From the NCBI RefSeq assembly GCF_001476285.1, contig NZ_LDRU01000082.1, positions 29,742 to 93,741 of the forward strand: a stretch of DNA of 64,000 nucleotides, read 5' to 3'. Shown here piece by piece: positions 43,543-51,882 of the stretch. The notes under the pieces were generated by a model. The model had not been told where the DNA came from, made no database searches, and saw only the letters and a program-made list of their open reading frames with translations. The position numbers and the translations under genes were made by a program. Origin of the DNA: Microbacterium testaceum (GTDB taxonomy: Bacteria; Actinomycetota; Actinomycetes; Actinomycetales; Microbacteriaceae). How positions within the stretch are numbered: the first letter of the stretch is position 1; every line of letters begins with the position of its first letter.

Positions 43543-44340
43543 TCAGCGCGGAGCCACCGCGTCCCAGGCCACACCGACTTCGCCGAGCCGCCAGCGCTCG
43601 CGGCGCACGAGCGGCCATCCGGCGTCGGCGAGGGCGTGCATCGCCGTCCGCCACCGATGCACCGGCCCGAAGGGCGCGACCGCGGCCGCCCGCGTCCACT
43701 CCCGATCGACGGATGCCACGAACTCGTGCACGCGCTCCCCGAGGACGTTGCGGTGGATCAGAGCCTTGGGTAGACGCTCGGCGGCGATCGAGGGCACGTC
43801 CAGCCCGGCGAGGCGGAGCGAGATCGTGAGGCTCCGGGGCTCGGCATCCGCCCCGACCTCGATCCACGTCGCGACGCGACCGATCTCGTCGCACGTGCCC
43901 TCGACGAGGATGCCGTCGGGCTGGAGTCGCGCGCACATGAGGGCCCACGCATCGGCGACGTCGCCCTCGTCGTACTGCCGCAGCACGTTCATCGCGCGGA
44001 CGACGGCGGGACGCTCGCCGCGGGGCAGGGGGATCTCGAAGCCGCCGCGCGCGAAGCGCAGGCCGTCGATGCCCCGCGCCTCGGCACGGGCGCGTTCCAC
44101 GCGCTCCGGGTCGATCTCGAGACCGACGACGCGCGCGTCCGGGCGCTCGCGCCGGAGACGCGACAGCATCTCGACGGGCGTGACCGAACTCGCGCCGAAC
44201 CCCAGATCGACCACGAGCGGATCCTCGGTGCGACGGAGCACGGGATGCCGAGCGATCCACCGATCGATCCGGCGGAGGCGGTTGGTCCCGGTCGTGCCGC
44301 GGGTCGGGCGGCCGACGGGGGAGGAAGTCACTCCCGACAT
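43543..44340 (-). CDS. Class I SAM-dependent methyltransferase
   Basis: A 265-aa protein with a Rossmann methyltransferase core: motif I VVDLGFGASSVTPVEML (about residue 42), acidic loop VVGLEIDPERV and a later AMNVLRQYDEGDVADAW. The substrate is unknown. ATG 44340 is chosen because conserved sequence begins shortly after it; no strong ribosome binding site is present. It is divergent from gpmA with a 66-bp spacer. Confidence 0.8.
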   Translation of the reverse strand: MSGVTSSPVGRPTRGTTGTNRLRRIDRWIARHPVLRRTEDPLVVDLGFGASSVTPVEMLSRLRRERPDARVVGLEIDPERVERARAEARGIDGLRFARGGFEIPLPRGERPAVVRAMNVLRQYDEGDVADAWALMCARLQPDGILVEGTCDEIGRVATWIEVGADAEPRSLTISLRLAGLDVPSIAAERLPKALIHRNVLGERVHEFVASVDREWTRAAAVAPFGPVHRWRTAMHALADAGWPLVRRERWRLGEVGVAWDAVAPR

Positions 44341-44406
44341 GATGCCAGGCTCGGCTCGGGAGCAGGCTCCGCTCGGGAGCAGCCCGCGCGTCGATAGCAT
44401 GGAGTC

Positions 44407-45153
44407 ATGCCTCACACGCTGATCCTCCTCCGCCACGGGCAGAGCGAGTGGAACAAGACCAACCAGTTCACCGGCTGGGTCGACGTGCGACTCACCGACC
44501 AGGGCAAGGCCGAGGCGAAGCGCGGCGGCGAGCTGCTCGCCGAGTCCGGCACCCTGCCCGACGTGCTGCACACCTCGGTGCTCAGCCGCGCGATCCAGAC
44601 GGCGAACATCGCCCTCGACGCGGCCGATCGCCTGTGGATCCCCGTGAAGCGCTCCTGGCGCCTCAACGAGCGTCACTACGGCGCGCTGCAGGGCAAGGAC
44701 AAGGCGCAGACCCTGGAGGAGTTCGGCAACGAGCAGTTCATGCTCTGGCGTCGCTCGTTCGACGTTCCGCCGCCGCCCCTGCCCGCCGACGACCAGTACA
44801 GCCAGGTCGGCGACCCGCGCTACGCGGGCATCGACGGCGAGGTGCCCGACACCGAGTCGCTGAAGATCGTGATCGACCGCATGCTGCCGTACTGGCACAG
44901 CGACATCGTCCCCGACCTGCAGGCAGGCAAGACGGTCCTCGTCACCGCGCACGGCAACTCGCTGCGCGGTCTCGTCAAGCACCTCGAGGGCATCAGCGAC
45001 GCCGACATCGCCGAGCTCAACATCCCCACCGGCATCCCGCTCGTCTACCAGCTCGACGACGACATGAAGCCGCTCGGCCCGGGCCAGTACCTCGACCCCG
45101 AGGCGGCGGCCGCGGGCGCCGCGGCCGTGGCTGCGCAGGGCAACAAGCACTGA
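44407..45153 (+). CDS. gpmA: 2,3-bisphosphoglycerate-dependent phosphoglycerate mutase
   Basis: A 248-aa glycolytic enzyme that interconverts 3- and 2-phosphoglycerate. The phosphohistidine is His10 in [22 protein letters not shown] and [16 protein letters not shown] are also diagnostic. It has its own spacer upstream and a perfect palindromic terminator downstream. In Actinobacteria it typically lies beside phoU and senX3-regX3, as here. Confidence 0.97.
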   Translation: MPHTLILLRHGQSEWNKTNQFTGWVDVRLTDQGKAEAKRGGELLAESGTLPDVLHTSVLSRAIQTANIALDAADRLWIPVKRSWRLNERHYGALQGKDKAQTLEEFGNEQFMLWRRSFDVPPPPLPADDQYSQVGDPRYAGIDGEVPDTESLKIVIDRMLPYWHSDIVPDLQAGKTVLVTAHGNSLRGLVKHLEGISDADIAELNIPTGIPLVYQLDDDMKPLGPGQYLDPEAAAAGAAAVAAQGNKH

Positions 45154-45164
45154 CACCGCGACGA

Positions 45165-45202
45165 AGAAGGGGGTGGATGCCGATCGGCATCCACCCCCTT
45201 CT
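45165..45202. terminator. Bidirectional terminator, perfect 38-bp palindrome
   Basis: The arms AGAAGGGGGTGGATGCCGA and its exact complement meet with no spacer, and CGTTTTG follows on the plus strand. It separates gpmA from the convergent phoU. The core contains the GGATGCC/GGCATCC heptamer that is frequent throughout the window. Confidence 0.9.
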
Positions 45203-45213
45203 CGTTTTGCCGC

Positions 45214-45897
45214 TCAGATCACGGGGTGAGGCTCGTGCTCGATCTCGTCGTCGGCGCCGGCCCAGTCGCCGGTCGCGAGGTAGACCACCTTCTTGGCGAC
45301 CGACACCGCGTGGTCGGCGAAGCGCTCGTGGTAACGGCTCGCGAGGGTGGCGTCGACCGTCGCGGTGGCCTCGCCCTTCCACGAGTCGCCCAGGACCTTC
45401 TCGAAGACGCTGACGTGCAGCTCGTCGATGTCGTCGTCGGCGTCGCGGATCGCCTCGGCGATGCGCAGGTCCTGAGTACGCAGCAGCTCGGCGAGCTTGC
45501 GCGCGACCTCGACGTCGAGTTCACCCATGCGGGTGAACGTCGTCTTGAGGCCCTTCGGGATCGCGCGCTCGGGGAAGCGCGATCGCGCCAGCTGAGCGAT
45601 GTGCTCGGCCATGTCGCCCATGCGCTCGAGCGAGGCGCTCACCCGGAGCGCCGTGACGACGATCCGCAGGTCGCGCGCGACGGGCTGTTGACGCGCGAGG
45701 ATCTCGATCGCGAGCTCATCGAGCTCGACGGCCTTCTCGTCGATGATCGCGTCGGCCTCGATGACCTCTTCGGCGAGCGAGACGTCGCTGGTGCCGAACG
45801 CGCGTGTGGCGCGGTCGATCGCGACCGTCACCAGGTCGGCGATCTCGACCAGGCGGGCCTGAACGTCCTCGAGGGACTGGTGGAATACTTCGCGCAT
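45214..45897 (-). CDS. phoU: Phosphate signalling protein PhoU
   Basis: A 227-aa all-helical protein made of two related three-helix bundles. MREVFHQSLEDVQARLVEIA opens it, and the metal-contact motifs SASLERMGDMAEHIAQLA and YHERFADHAVSVAKKVVYL are clear. PhoU links PstSCAB to the SenX3-type kinase and represses signalling when phosphate is plentiful. ATG 45897 follows GGAAGG by 7 nt; an upstream ATG at 45921 lacks a site. It is divergent from senX3; TACTAT (45993-45998, minus) may be its -10. Confidence 0.96.
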   Translation of the reverse strand: MREVFHQSLEDVQARLVEIADLVTVAIDRATRAFGTSDVSLAEEVIEADAIIDEKAVELDELAIEILARQQPVARDLRIVVTALRVSASLERMGDMAEHIAQLARSRFPERAIPKGLKTTFTRMGELDVEVARKLAELLRTQDLRIAEAIRDADDDIDELHVSVFEKVLGDSWKGEATATVDATLASRYHERFADHAVSVAKKVVYLATGDWAGADDEIEHEPHPVI

Positions 45898-46066
45898 CGC
45901 GGTACCTTCCGTCGGCGGCACGGCACATGTGCGTTCCGCTACCTCCGGGGATTGTTTCCAGCGAAGATGAACGAATGGTGCCGTGACAGTGAATAGTAAC
46001 GTTCGGCTTCGGCATCCCGTGCCTGAACGGCCGGTGACGCCGTGACCACGCCTTTACGCTGGGGGC

Positions 46067-47281
46067 ATGGAACCACCGCAGCTCTCGCTGCTCGCGCTCC
46101 TCGTGGGACTCCTGCTCGGGGGCGGCATCGTCGGCCTCGTGGTCGGAGCCCTGCGAGCACGCGATCGTTCGTTGGCGCAGACCGCCGTCGATCTGCCCGA
46201 GGGCGTCGAGGCGATGCTCGGGGCGATGGATGACCCCGCCTTCGTCTGCGACATGTCGTCGACGGTTCTCGCGCTCTCATCGACCGCGGGCGTCTTCGGT
46301 CTGGTCGCCGGAGAGGTGATCGCCAGCGACGAACTGCGTCGCGTCGCGCGGGCGGCGCGTGACACGGGAGCGTCGGTCAGCGAGAACCTGCGGTTGCGCC
46401 GTGGTGCCGCGCCGGCAGAACCGCGCCTGGTCGCGGTGCGCGCGACTCCCATCTCGCCGCGACTGGTCCTCCTGGTGCTGCGTGACATCACCGAACGCGA
46501 GCGCGTCGAAGAGATGCGTCGCGACTTCGTGGCGAACACCAGCCACGAGCTCAAGACTCCCGTGGGGGCGGTGAGCCTGCTGGCCGAGGCGATCGAATCC
46601 GCGGCCGAGGATCCGGAACAGGTGCGGTACTTCTCATCGCGGCTGCAGGCGGAGGTGACGCGGTTGGCCGGCCTGGTGAACCGCATCCTGAGCCTGTCTC
46701 GTCTGCAGGCATCCGACGAACTGCGCGACGTGCGGGACGTCTCGATCGACGAGGTCGTCACCTCGGCGGTCGAGGCCTACGCGATCGCCGCGGACTCGGC
46801 CCAGGTGACGGTCGTGCGCGGAGGGACCAAAGGGCTGTGGGTGCGCGGCGAGCCGCAGATCCTCACCGAGGCGCTGGGCAACCTCGTCGCGAACGCGATC
46901 GCGTATTCGCCCGGCGGCTCCAAGGTGGGCGTCGGGGTGAAGCTCGACGGCACGGTCGTCGAGATCGCCGTCACCGACCGCGGGATCGGCATCCCCGAAG
47001 CCGATCAGCACCGCGTATTCGAGCGCTTCTACCGGGCCGACCAGGCGCGATCCCGCCGCACAGGTGGAACCGGGCTCGGTCTGTCGATCGTCAAGCACGC
47101 CGTCCAGCGCCACGGAGGCGAGGTGCGACTGTGGTCGCGCCCCGACCGCGGCTCGACGTTCACCATCCGACTGCCGATGTCCGAGGCGCCCGACCTCGAG
47201 CAACCCCGCCCCAAGTCGGGACGCAAGGGCCGCAAGGCCGCTGCTGCACGTCCCGCCCCCATGAACGGAGACACCGTATGA
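46067..47281 (+). CDS. senX3: Phosphate sensor histidine kinase (SenX3/PhoR type)
   Basis: A 404-aa kinase with two close N-terminal membrane segments (residues 7-28), a PAS-like region (about 45-140), phospho-acceptor His160 in ANTSHELKTP and an ATPase domain with NLVANAIAYSPGGS, DRGIGIP and GGTGLGLSIVKH. The short or absent extracellular loop is typical of SenX3, which senses phosphate through PhoU and the Pst transporter. It overlaps regX3 by 4 bp. Confidence 0.93.
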   Translation: MEPPQLSLLALLVGLLLGGGIVGLVVGALRARDRSLAQTAVDLPEGVEAMLGAMDDPAFVCDMSSTVLALSSTAGVFGLVAGEVIASDELRRVARAARDTGASVSENLRLRRGAAPAEPRLVAVRATPISPRLVLLVLRDITERERVEEMRRDFVANTSHELKTPVGAVSLLAEAIESAAEDPEQVRYFSSRLQAEVTRLAGLVNRILSLSRLQASDELRDVRDVSIDEVVTSAVEAYAIAADSAQVTVVRGGTKGLWVRGEPQILTEALGNLVANAIAYSPGGSKVGVGVKLDGTVVEIAVTDRGIGIPEADQHRVFERFYRADQARSRRTGGTGLGLSIVKHAVQRHGGEVRLWSRPDRGSTFTIRLPMSEAPDLEQPRPKSGRKGRKAAAARPAPMNGDTV

Positions 47282-47961
47282 CCCGCGTTCTGATCGTCGA
47301 GGACGAGCCGGACCTCGCCGACCCGCTGGCCTATCTGCTGCGGCGGGAGGGGTACGAGGTCGAGATCGCCGAGGACGGCGCTCTCGCCCTGACGGCGTTC
47401 CACGACCGCGGTGCTGACATCGTGCTGCTCGACCTGATGCTGCCCGGCATGCCGGGCACCGAGGTCTGCCGACAGATCCGGCTGTCGTCGCACGTGCCGA
47501 TCATCATGCTGACGGCCAAGGACTCCGAGGTCGATATCGTCGTGGGGCTCGAGCTCGGTGCCGACGACTACGTGACGAAGCCCTACTCGACGCGGGAGCT
47601 GCTGGCCCGCATGCGCGCCGTCCTGCGACGTCGGACCCCGGATGACGCCGACCTCGACGACCGGATCCTCAGCGGAGGACGCGTCACCCTGGACATCGAT
47701 CGACACACCGTGGCGGTGGATGGAGCGGAGATCAACATGCCCCTGAAGGAGTTCGAGCTGCTCGAGGTCCTCATGCGCAACGCCGGCCGCGTGCTGACTC
47801 GCGGTCAGCTCATCGACCGGGTCTGGGGCACCGACTACTTCGGCGACACCAAGACGCTCGACGTTCACATCAAGCGCATCCGCTCGCGCATCGAGCAGAG
47901 CCCGAGCGAGCCGACGATGCTCGTCACCGTCCGAGGGCTCGGCTACCGATTCGAGGCCTGA
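47278..47961 (+). CDS. regX3: Phosphate response regulator (RegX3/PhoP type)
   Basis: A 227-aa OmpR-type regulator. Phospho-acceptor Asp52 (VLLDLMLPG), acidic pair in VEDEPD and Lys in DDYVTKPYS are present. The winged helix carries GTDYFGDTKTLDVHIKRIRS. It probably activates pstS, the Pls-like gene and ppk through the GTTCACC-type boxes. ATG 47278 overlaps the senX3 stop. A strong terminator follows. Confidence 0.95.
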   Translation: MTRVLIVEDEPDLADPLAYLLRREGYEVEIAEDGALALTAFHDRGADIVLLDLMLPGMPGTEVCRQIRLSSHVPIIMLTAKDSEVDIVVGLELGADDYVTKPYSTRELLARMRAVLRRRTPDDADLDDRILSGGRVTLDIDRHTVAVDGAEINMPLKEFELLEVLMRNAGRVLTRGQLIDRVWGTDYFGDTKTLDVHIKRIRSRIEQSPSEPTMLVTVRGLGYRFEA

Positions 47962-47973
47962 GGCGGGAATGAC

Positions 47974-48005
47974 GAAGGCGCCGACGGGAATCCGTCGGCG
48001 CCTTC
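47974..48005. terminator. Bidirectional terminator
   Basis: A perfect 14-bp stem, GAAGGCGCCGACGG (47974-47987) and complement (47992-48005), with loop GAAT, between regX3 and the convergent lipoprotein gene. Confidence 0.88.
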
Positions 48006-48014
48006 ATCATTCCG

Positions 48015-48569
48015 TCAGGAGGACGGCGTGGGGCTCGGTGTCGCGCTGGGCGTCGGCGTCGGGGTGTTCCAGACGGTGGCCTGCGGGGTGGGCGCGAGAG
48101 TCTTCAGGTACTGCAGCGCGCCGTCGAGGACGGGGACCTGCATGAGCGCCCCTTCGCCGTCGCCGGACTGGAAGTAGACCGGGACGGTCGATCCGGGGAC
48201 GGCCTCGATACCGTCGAGACGGAGCGGCTCCACACCATTCGTGAGGTCGCCCAGGCTGAGGGTGCTGCTGGCGGGGACCTTGACCGAGGCGCGAACGGCC
48301 GAGGAGCCCTCGCCGACCTCGAGGCGCAGCGTCTGCGGCTCGGTCGTGGAGTTGACGACGGCGGCGACGAAGTTGCCGACCTCGCCGCTCTCGTCGGCGA
48401 CGATCAGAGCGTTGCGGACGTCGAGGGGGCCCGAAGCGGCGGGGACGTTGACTCCGTCAGAGGCGGAGTAGTCGATCGTCGTCGCCTGGGGCGCAAGGAT
48501 GTTGCAACCCGTCGTGCCCAGCACGACGGCGGCACCTACGGCGATGGACGCGATCAGGCGCGATTTCAC
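48015..48569 (-). CDS. LpqE-like secreted lipoprotein
   Basis: A 184-aa exported protein. A hydrophobic signal ends in GTTGC (Cys22), a weak lipobox. The mature part has beta-rich sequence (PLDVRNALIVADESGEVGNFVAAVVNS) and a Thr/Pro/Ser tail at the C-terminus. Its place opposite carD matches mycobacterial lpqE. Related proteins resemble copper chaperone PCu(A)C in fold, but the metal-binding Met/His residues are not evident here. GTG 48569 follows GGGAGG by 4 nt. Confidence 0.75.
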   Translation of the reverse strand: MKSRLIASIAVGAAVVLGTTGCNILAPQATTIDYSASDGVNVPAASGPLDVRNALIVADESGEVGNFVAAVVNSTTEPQTLRLEVGEGSSAVRASVKVPASSTLSLGDLTNGVEPLRLDGIEAVPGSTVPVYFQSGDGEGALMQVPVLDGALQYLKTLAPTPQATVWNTPTPTPSATPSPTPSS

Positions 48570-48772
48570 GGATCCTCCCAGGACGACAGACGGCACACCT
48601 TCATCCTACGGGGTCGGCGCACCGCGGTCGGTTCGGGTGCGAACGCGGTACCCCTTCGCGCGTCGCGTCGCACGCGCGAGGGCGCGCGCGGAGCGGAAGC
48701 GGGTCAGGAGGGCGGAACCTTAGCGTATGAGTGCCTGTGGTATCCTGGATGTTGCCGAAAGGACATAACTCC

Positions 48773-49255
48773 ATGCTTTTTGAGGTTGGCGAGACCGTCG
48801 TTTACCCGCACCATGGCGCGGCCACGATCATCGAGGTCAAAGAACGCGTCATCAAGGGCGAGACGAAGAAGTATCTGAAGCTGAACGTCACGCAAGGCGA
48901 CCTCGTGATCGAGGTCCCGGCTGACAACGTCGACCTGGTCGGCGTTCGCGACGTCATCGGTAAAGAGGGTCTCGATCGCGTCTTCGACGTGCTGCGCGCA
49001 CCGTTCACCGAAGAGCCCACCAACTGGTCTCGCCGCTACAAGGCGAACCTCGAGAAGTTGGCCTCGGGCGACGTCATCAAGGTGAGCGAGGTCGTCCGCG
49101 ACCTGTGGCGCCGCGACCAGGACCGCGGGCTCTCCGCGGGCGAGAAGCGCATGCTGGCGAAGGCTCGCCAGATCCTCGTGTCCGAGCTGGCTCTGGCCGA
49201 GAAGACCGACGAAGACCGCGCGAGCGTCGTGCTCGACGAGGTCCTCGCGTCCTGA
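48773..49255 (+). CDS. carD: RNA polymerase-binding transcription factor CarD
   Basis: A 160-aa essential factor that binds the RNA polymerase beta subunit and stabilises open complexes at housekeeping and rRNA promoters. The N-terminal RID domain begins [17 protein letters not shown]; the C-terminal helical domain contains [16 protein letters not shown] and the conserved Trp in [16 protein letters not shown] 48773 follows GAAAGGA by 8 nt. TATCCT (48741-48746) is a good -10 candidate. It is followed by ispDF as in mycobacteria. Confidence 0.96.
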   Translation: MLFEVGETVVYPHHGAATIIEVKERVIKGETKKYLKLNVTQGDLVIEVPADNVDLVGVRDVIGKEGLDRVFDVLRAPFTEEPTNWSRRYKANLEKLASGDVIKVSEVVRDLWRRDQDRGLSAGEKRMLAKARQILVSELALAEKTDEDRASVVLDEVLAS

Positions 49256-49316
49256 GACGTTCCATCGCCCGTCGTTCCTTCCGAGCGGCGGGCGATGCCC
49301 GCGCTAGCGTAGGGGA

Positions 49317-50507
49317 GTGATCCCCTCGCCTTCCCCTCGTCTCGCGGTCATCGTCGTCGCCGCCGGCTCCGGCACCCGTCTCCAGGGGGGAGCGCCGAAG
49401 GCCTTCGTGCCTCTCGATCGCGACTCGATCCTGCGTCACTCCCTCCGGGGGGTTCTGGCGGCACCGCGCGCCCAGGTCGTGGTCGTCGTGCCCGACGGGT
49501 TTCAGGATGCCGCCCGCGCCGACGTTCAGGCCGTGTCCGGCGATCCTGGAGACGGTGATGGCGGAGACGCCGTCCGCGTCGTCGTGGGCGGTCGCACCCG
49601 ACAGGAATCCGTGGCCGCGGGCCTCTCGGCGCTCGATGCGGACGTGGACCTCGTGCTCGTGCACGACGCCGCGCGCGCGCTGACCCCGGTCTCGGTGTTC
49701 GAACGCGTGATCGACGCGCTCGAGGGTGGCGCACCGGCCGTCATCCCGGCCGTCCCCGTCGTCGACACGATCAAGCGCGTCGATGAGAACGGGGTCATTC
49801 TCGCCGCGGTGGATCGTTCCGAGCTCGCCGCCGCCCAGACGCCCCAGGGCTTCCGACGCGACGTGCTCGAGGCAGCGGTCGCGTCAGCCGACGCTGACCA
49901 CACCGACGACGCCGCCCTCGTCGCGGCTGCCGGCCATGACGTCGTGACGGTCGCGGGCCACGCGGACTCCTTCAAGATCACCACCGCCCCCGATCTCGAC
50001 CGCGCGCGAGCTCTCGTCGCGTCGCGACGCCCGGCCGCGCCGCGCATCGGTATCGGGACCGACGTCCACGGCTTCGGCGGCGAGGGAACGCTCTGGCTTG
50101 CTGGTCTCGAGTGGCCCGGCGAGCAGGGGCTGTCCGGGCACTCCGACGGTGACGCCGTCGCTCACGCGATCGTCGACGCTCTGCTTTCGGCCGCGGGCCT
50201 CGGCGATATCGGCACCCACTTCGGCACCGATCGGCCCGAGTTCTCGGGTGCGCACGCCGAGGCCTTCCTCTCGCACACGGTGCGGCTGATCGAAGACGCC
50301 GGCTGGCGCGTCGGGAATGTCTCCGTCCAGGTGCAGGCCAACCGCCCGCGTTTCGCCGCGCGCCGGGTCGAGGCGGAGGATGTGCTCTCACGCGCTCTCG
50401 GCGGGGCGCCGGTCTCGGTCAGCGCCACCACGACCGACAGGCTCGGCTTCACCGGACGCACCGAGGGAGTCGCCGCCTTCGCGACCGCGCTGGTGCTTCC
50501 GCTCTAG
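49317..50507 (+). CDS. ispDF: Bifunctional IspD/IspF of the MEP isoprenoid pathway
   Basis: A 396-aa fusion. Residues 1-232 are IspD (2-C-methylerythritol 4-phosphate cytidylyltransferase: [28 protein letters not shown]). Residues about 241-396 are IspF (2,4-cyclodiphosphate synthase: [10 protein letters not shown] with metal Asp/His, [25 protein letters not shown]). The steps are non-adjacent in the pathway; the fusion is common in some bacteria, while mycobacteria keep two genes. Its stop shares CTAG with the convergent acetyltransferase gene. Confidence 0.95.
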   Translation: MIPSPSPRLAVIVVAAGSGTRLQGGAPKAFVPLDRDSILRHSLRGVLAAPRAQVVVVVPDGFQDAARADVQAVSGDPGDGDGGDAVRVVVGGRTRQESVAAGLSALDADVDLVLVHDAARALTPVSVFERVIDALEGGAPAVIPAVPVVDTIKRVDENGVILAAVDRSELAAAQTPQGFRRDVLEAAVASADADHTDDAALVAAAGHDVVTVAGHADSFKITTAPDLDRARALVASRRPAAPRIGIGTDVHGFGGEGTLWLAGLEWPGEQGLSGHSDGDAVAHAIVDALLSAAGLGDIGTHFGTDRPEFSGAHAEAFLSHTVRLIEDAGWRVGNVSVQVQANRPRFAARRVEAEDVLSRALGGAPVSVSATTTDRLGFTGRTEGVAAFATALVLPL

Positions 50508-50965
50508 ACCTCGCGCGTCATGAAGGTCGACAGCGGGTCGGGTCGGTAGTCGCCGAAGGGCGGGCACTCGACGAAGCCCTCGCTCGCGTAGAGGCCGCGC
50601 GCGGCCGCGAAGTCGTCGCCGCTGCCGGTCTCGAGCCACAGGCTCCGGATGCCACGCGCCCGCGCCTCAGCCACGATGTGGCGCAGGATCGCGCGGCCGA
50701 TGCCCTTCCCGAGGAACGCGTCGGTCACGCGCATGGACTTCAGTTCTCCCTCCTCGGCGCCGAACGGCGACAGGGCGCCGATGCCGGCGAGTTCTCCGTC
50801 GACCCATGCTGACCACAGCAGTGCTTCCTTGCCCATGAGCGCGTCAGCATCCAGGGCGTGGCAGCTCTCAGGCGGAGTGTTCGCGAGCATCCCGGCGACA
50901 TGTGCCGTCACCAGCTCTCGCGTCGGTGTGCCGGAGAGGTCGTCGAGGCGGATGTCGAGGTCCAT
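50504..50965 (-). CDS. GNAT-family N-acetyltransferase
   Basis: A 153-aa acetyltransferase. The acetyl-CoA loop is in [20 protein letters not shown], followed by [20 protein letters not shown] and the C-terminal [15 protein letters not shown] typical of small GNAT enzymes. The substrate is unknown. It lies between ispDF and tsdR, and its end overlaps the ispDF stop by 4 bp. Confidence 0.87.
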   Translation of the reverse strand: MDLDIRLDDLSGTPTRELVTAHVAGMLANTPPESCHALDADALMGKEALLWSAWVDGELAGIGALSPFGAEEGELKSMRVTDAFLGKGIGRAILRHIVAEARARGIRSLWLETGSGDDFAAARGLYASEGFVECPPFGDYRPDPLSTFMTREV

Positions 50966-50974
50966 GCTGCGAGG

Positions 50975-51796
50975 TTAGCCGCGGCGTGTGACGGGAATGT
51001 GTCCGTCGGTGGTGGCGCCCAGCGCCGCGGTGATCTCCGCCGTGGTGACGTGCAGTTCGCGTTCGATGGCGGCCACCGTTTCGTCGTCGGCCAGGCGCGC
51101 CGGCAGAGCGACGGAGACGGCGAGGGGCAGCGACCCTTCGGCGAAGACCGGGGCCGCCACGGCGGCGAGTCCCGCCATGACGCTGCCCGAGGTCACGGAC
51201 GCGCGTCGCTCGCGGACGGCCGCGCGAATGCGCTCGGCGTGTGTCATGGCCGCGACAGCGCTCTCGCCGGCGGAGGCCGCGTCGACGATCGCCGAGCGCG
51301 TCATGGCCTCGGGGAGGTAGGCGAGGAACACCTGGCCCACCGAGGAGTCCAGGAGCGGCAGCGTCGAGCCGATGCGGATGTTCATGGGCAGCGCGTGTTC
51401 GCCGTACTCCCAGTGCACGAGCACCGGCCCGTTGTCTCCCCAGACGGCGAGGTTGACCGAGTGCGTGGTGCGGTCGCGGAGGGAGGGGAGGTACTCGGTT
51501 GCCAGGGCGACCTCGTCGACGCGGCGCAGGGCTTCGATGCCGACGCGTCGCGCGGCCGGGCCGAAGTCGTACAGGCCGGTGCGTTGGGACTGCGACACGA
51601 GCCCCGAGCGGATGAGGCTCACCAGGTACCGGTGCACCTTGCTCGTGCTCATCCCGCATGCCTGCGCCAGTTGCGAGAGAGTGCGGGGGCCGCGACCTTC
51701 TTCCAGCGCTCGCACCACCTGCATCGCGAGCTCGACGGACTGGATCCCCTGACGCTGCGGGGCTGCGTCGTCGTCGGCGTCGATCGGGTCGGACAT
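50975..51796 (-). CDS. tsdR: IclR-family regulator of the resorcylate cluster (TsdR-like)
   Basis: A 273-aa IclR protein. The winged helix (about 18-80) has RTLSQLAQACGMSTSKVHRYLVSLIRSGLV; the effector domain follows (THSVNLAVWGDNGPVLVHWEYG). It is transcribed away from tsdB, and a 32-bp palindrome lies between them. In Rhodococcus jostii RHA1 an IclR protein named TsdR represses the gamma-resorcylate genes; the gene order here is the same, which supports the name. Its ligand is probably a resorcylate or resorcinol (inference). Confidence 0.83.
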   Translation of the reverse strand: MSDPIDADDDAAPQRQGIQSVELAMQVVRALEEGRGPRTLSQLAQACGMSTSKVHRYLVSLIRSGLVSQSQRTGLYDFGPAARRVGIEALRRVDEVALATEYLPSLRDRTTHSVNLAVWGDNGPVLVHWEYGEHALPMNIRIGSTLPLLDSSVGQVFLAYLPEAMTRSAIVDAASAGESAVAAMTHAERIRAAVRERRASVTSGSVMAGLAAVAAPVFAEGSLPLAVSVALPARLADDETVAAIERELHVTTAEITAALGATTDGHIPVTRRG

Positions 51797-51831
51797 CTTC
51801 CGATCGTAGCGGGGGACGTGGTACCGTCAGC

Positions 51832-51863
51832 TTCACTATGGTGAACGCGTTCACGATAGTGAA
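51832..51863. promoter_or_regulatory. 32-bp palindromic operator, tsdR-tsdB
   Basis: The outer arms TTCACTAT (51832-51839) and ATAGTGAA (51856-51863) and the inner palindrome GTGAACGCGTTCAC (51841-51854) share one centre; only the single bases at 51840 and 51855 break the symmetry. It ends 7 bp before the tsdB ribosome binding site. It is the obvious candidate for the TsdR-like site. Confidence 0.82.
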
Positions 51864-51882
51864 ACGGTTCGAAGGAGATCCG

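Noticed and set aside
45961..46020. PHO box in the phoU-senX3 spacer
   Set aside because: ATTCACT and GTTCATC-like stretches occur on the minus strand but not with an 11-bp period, so support is too weak.
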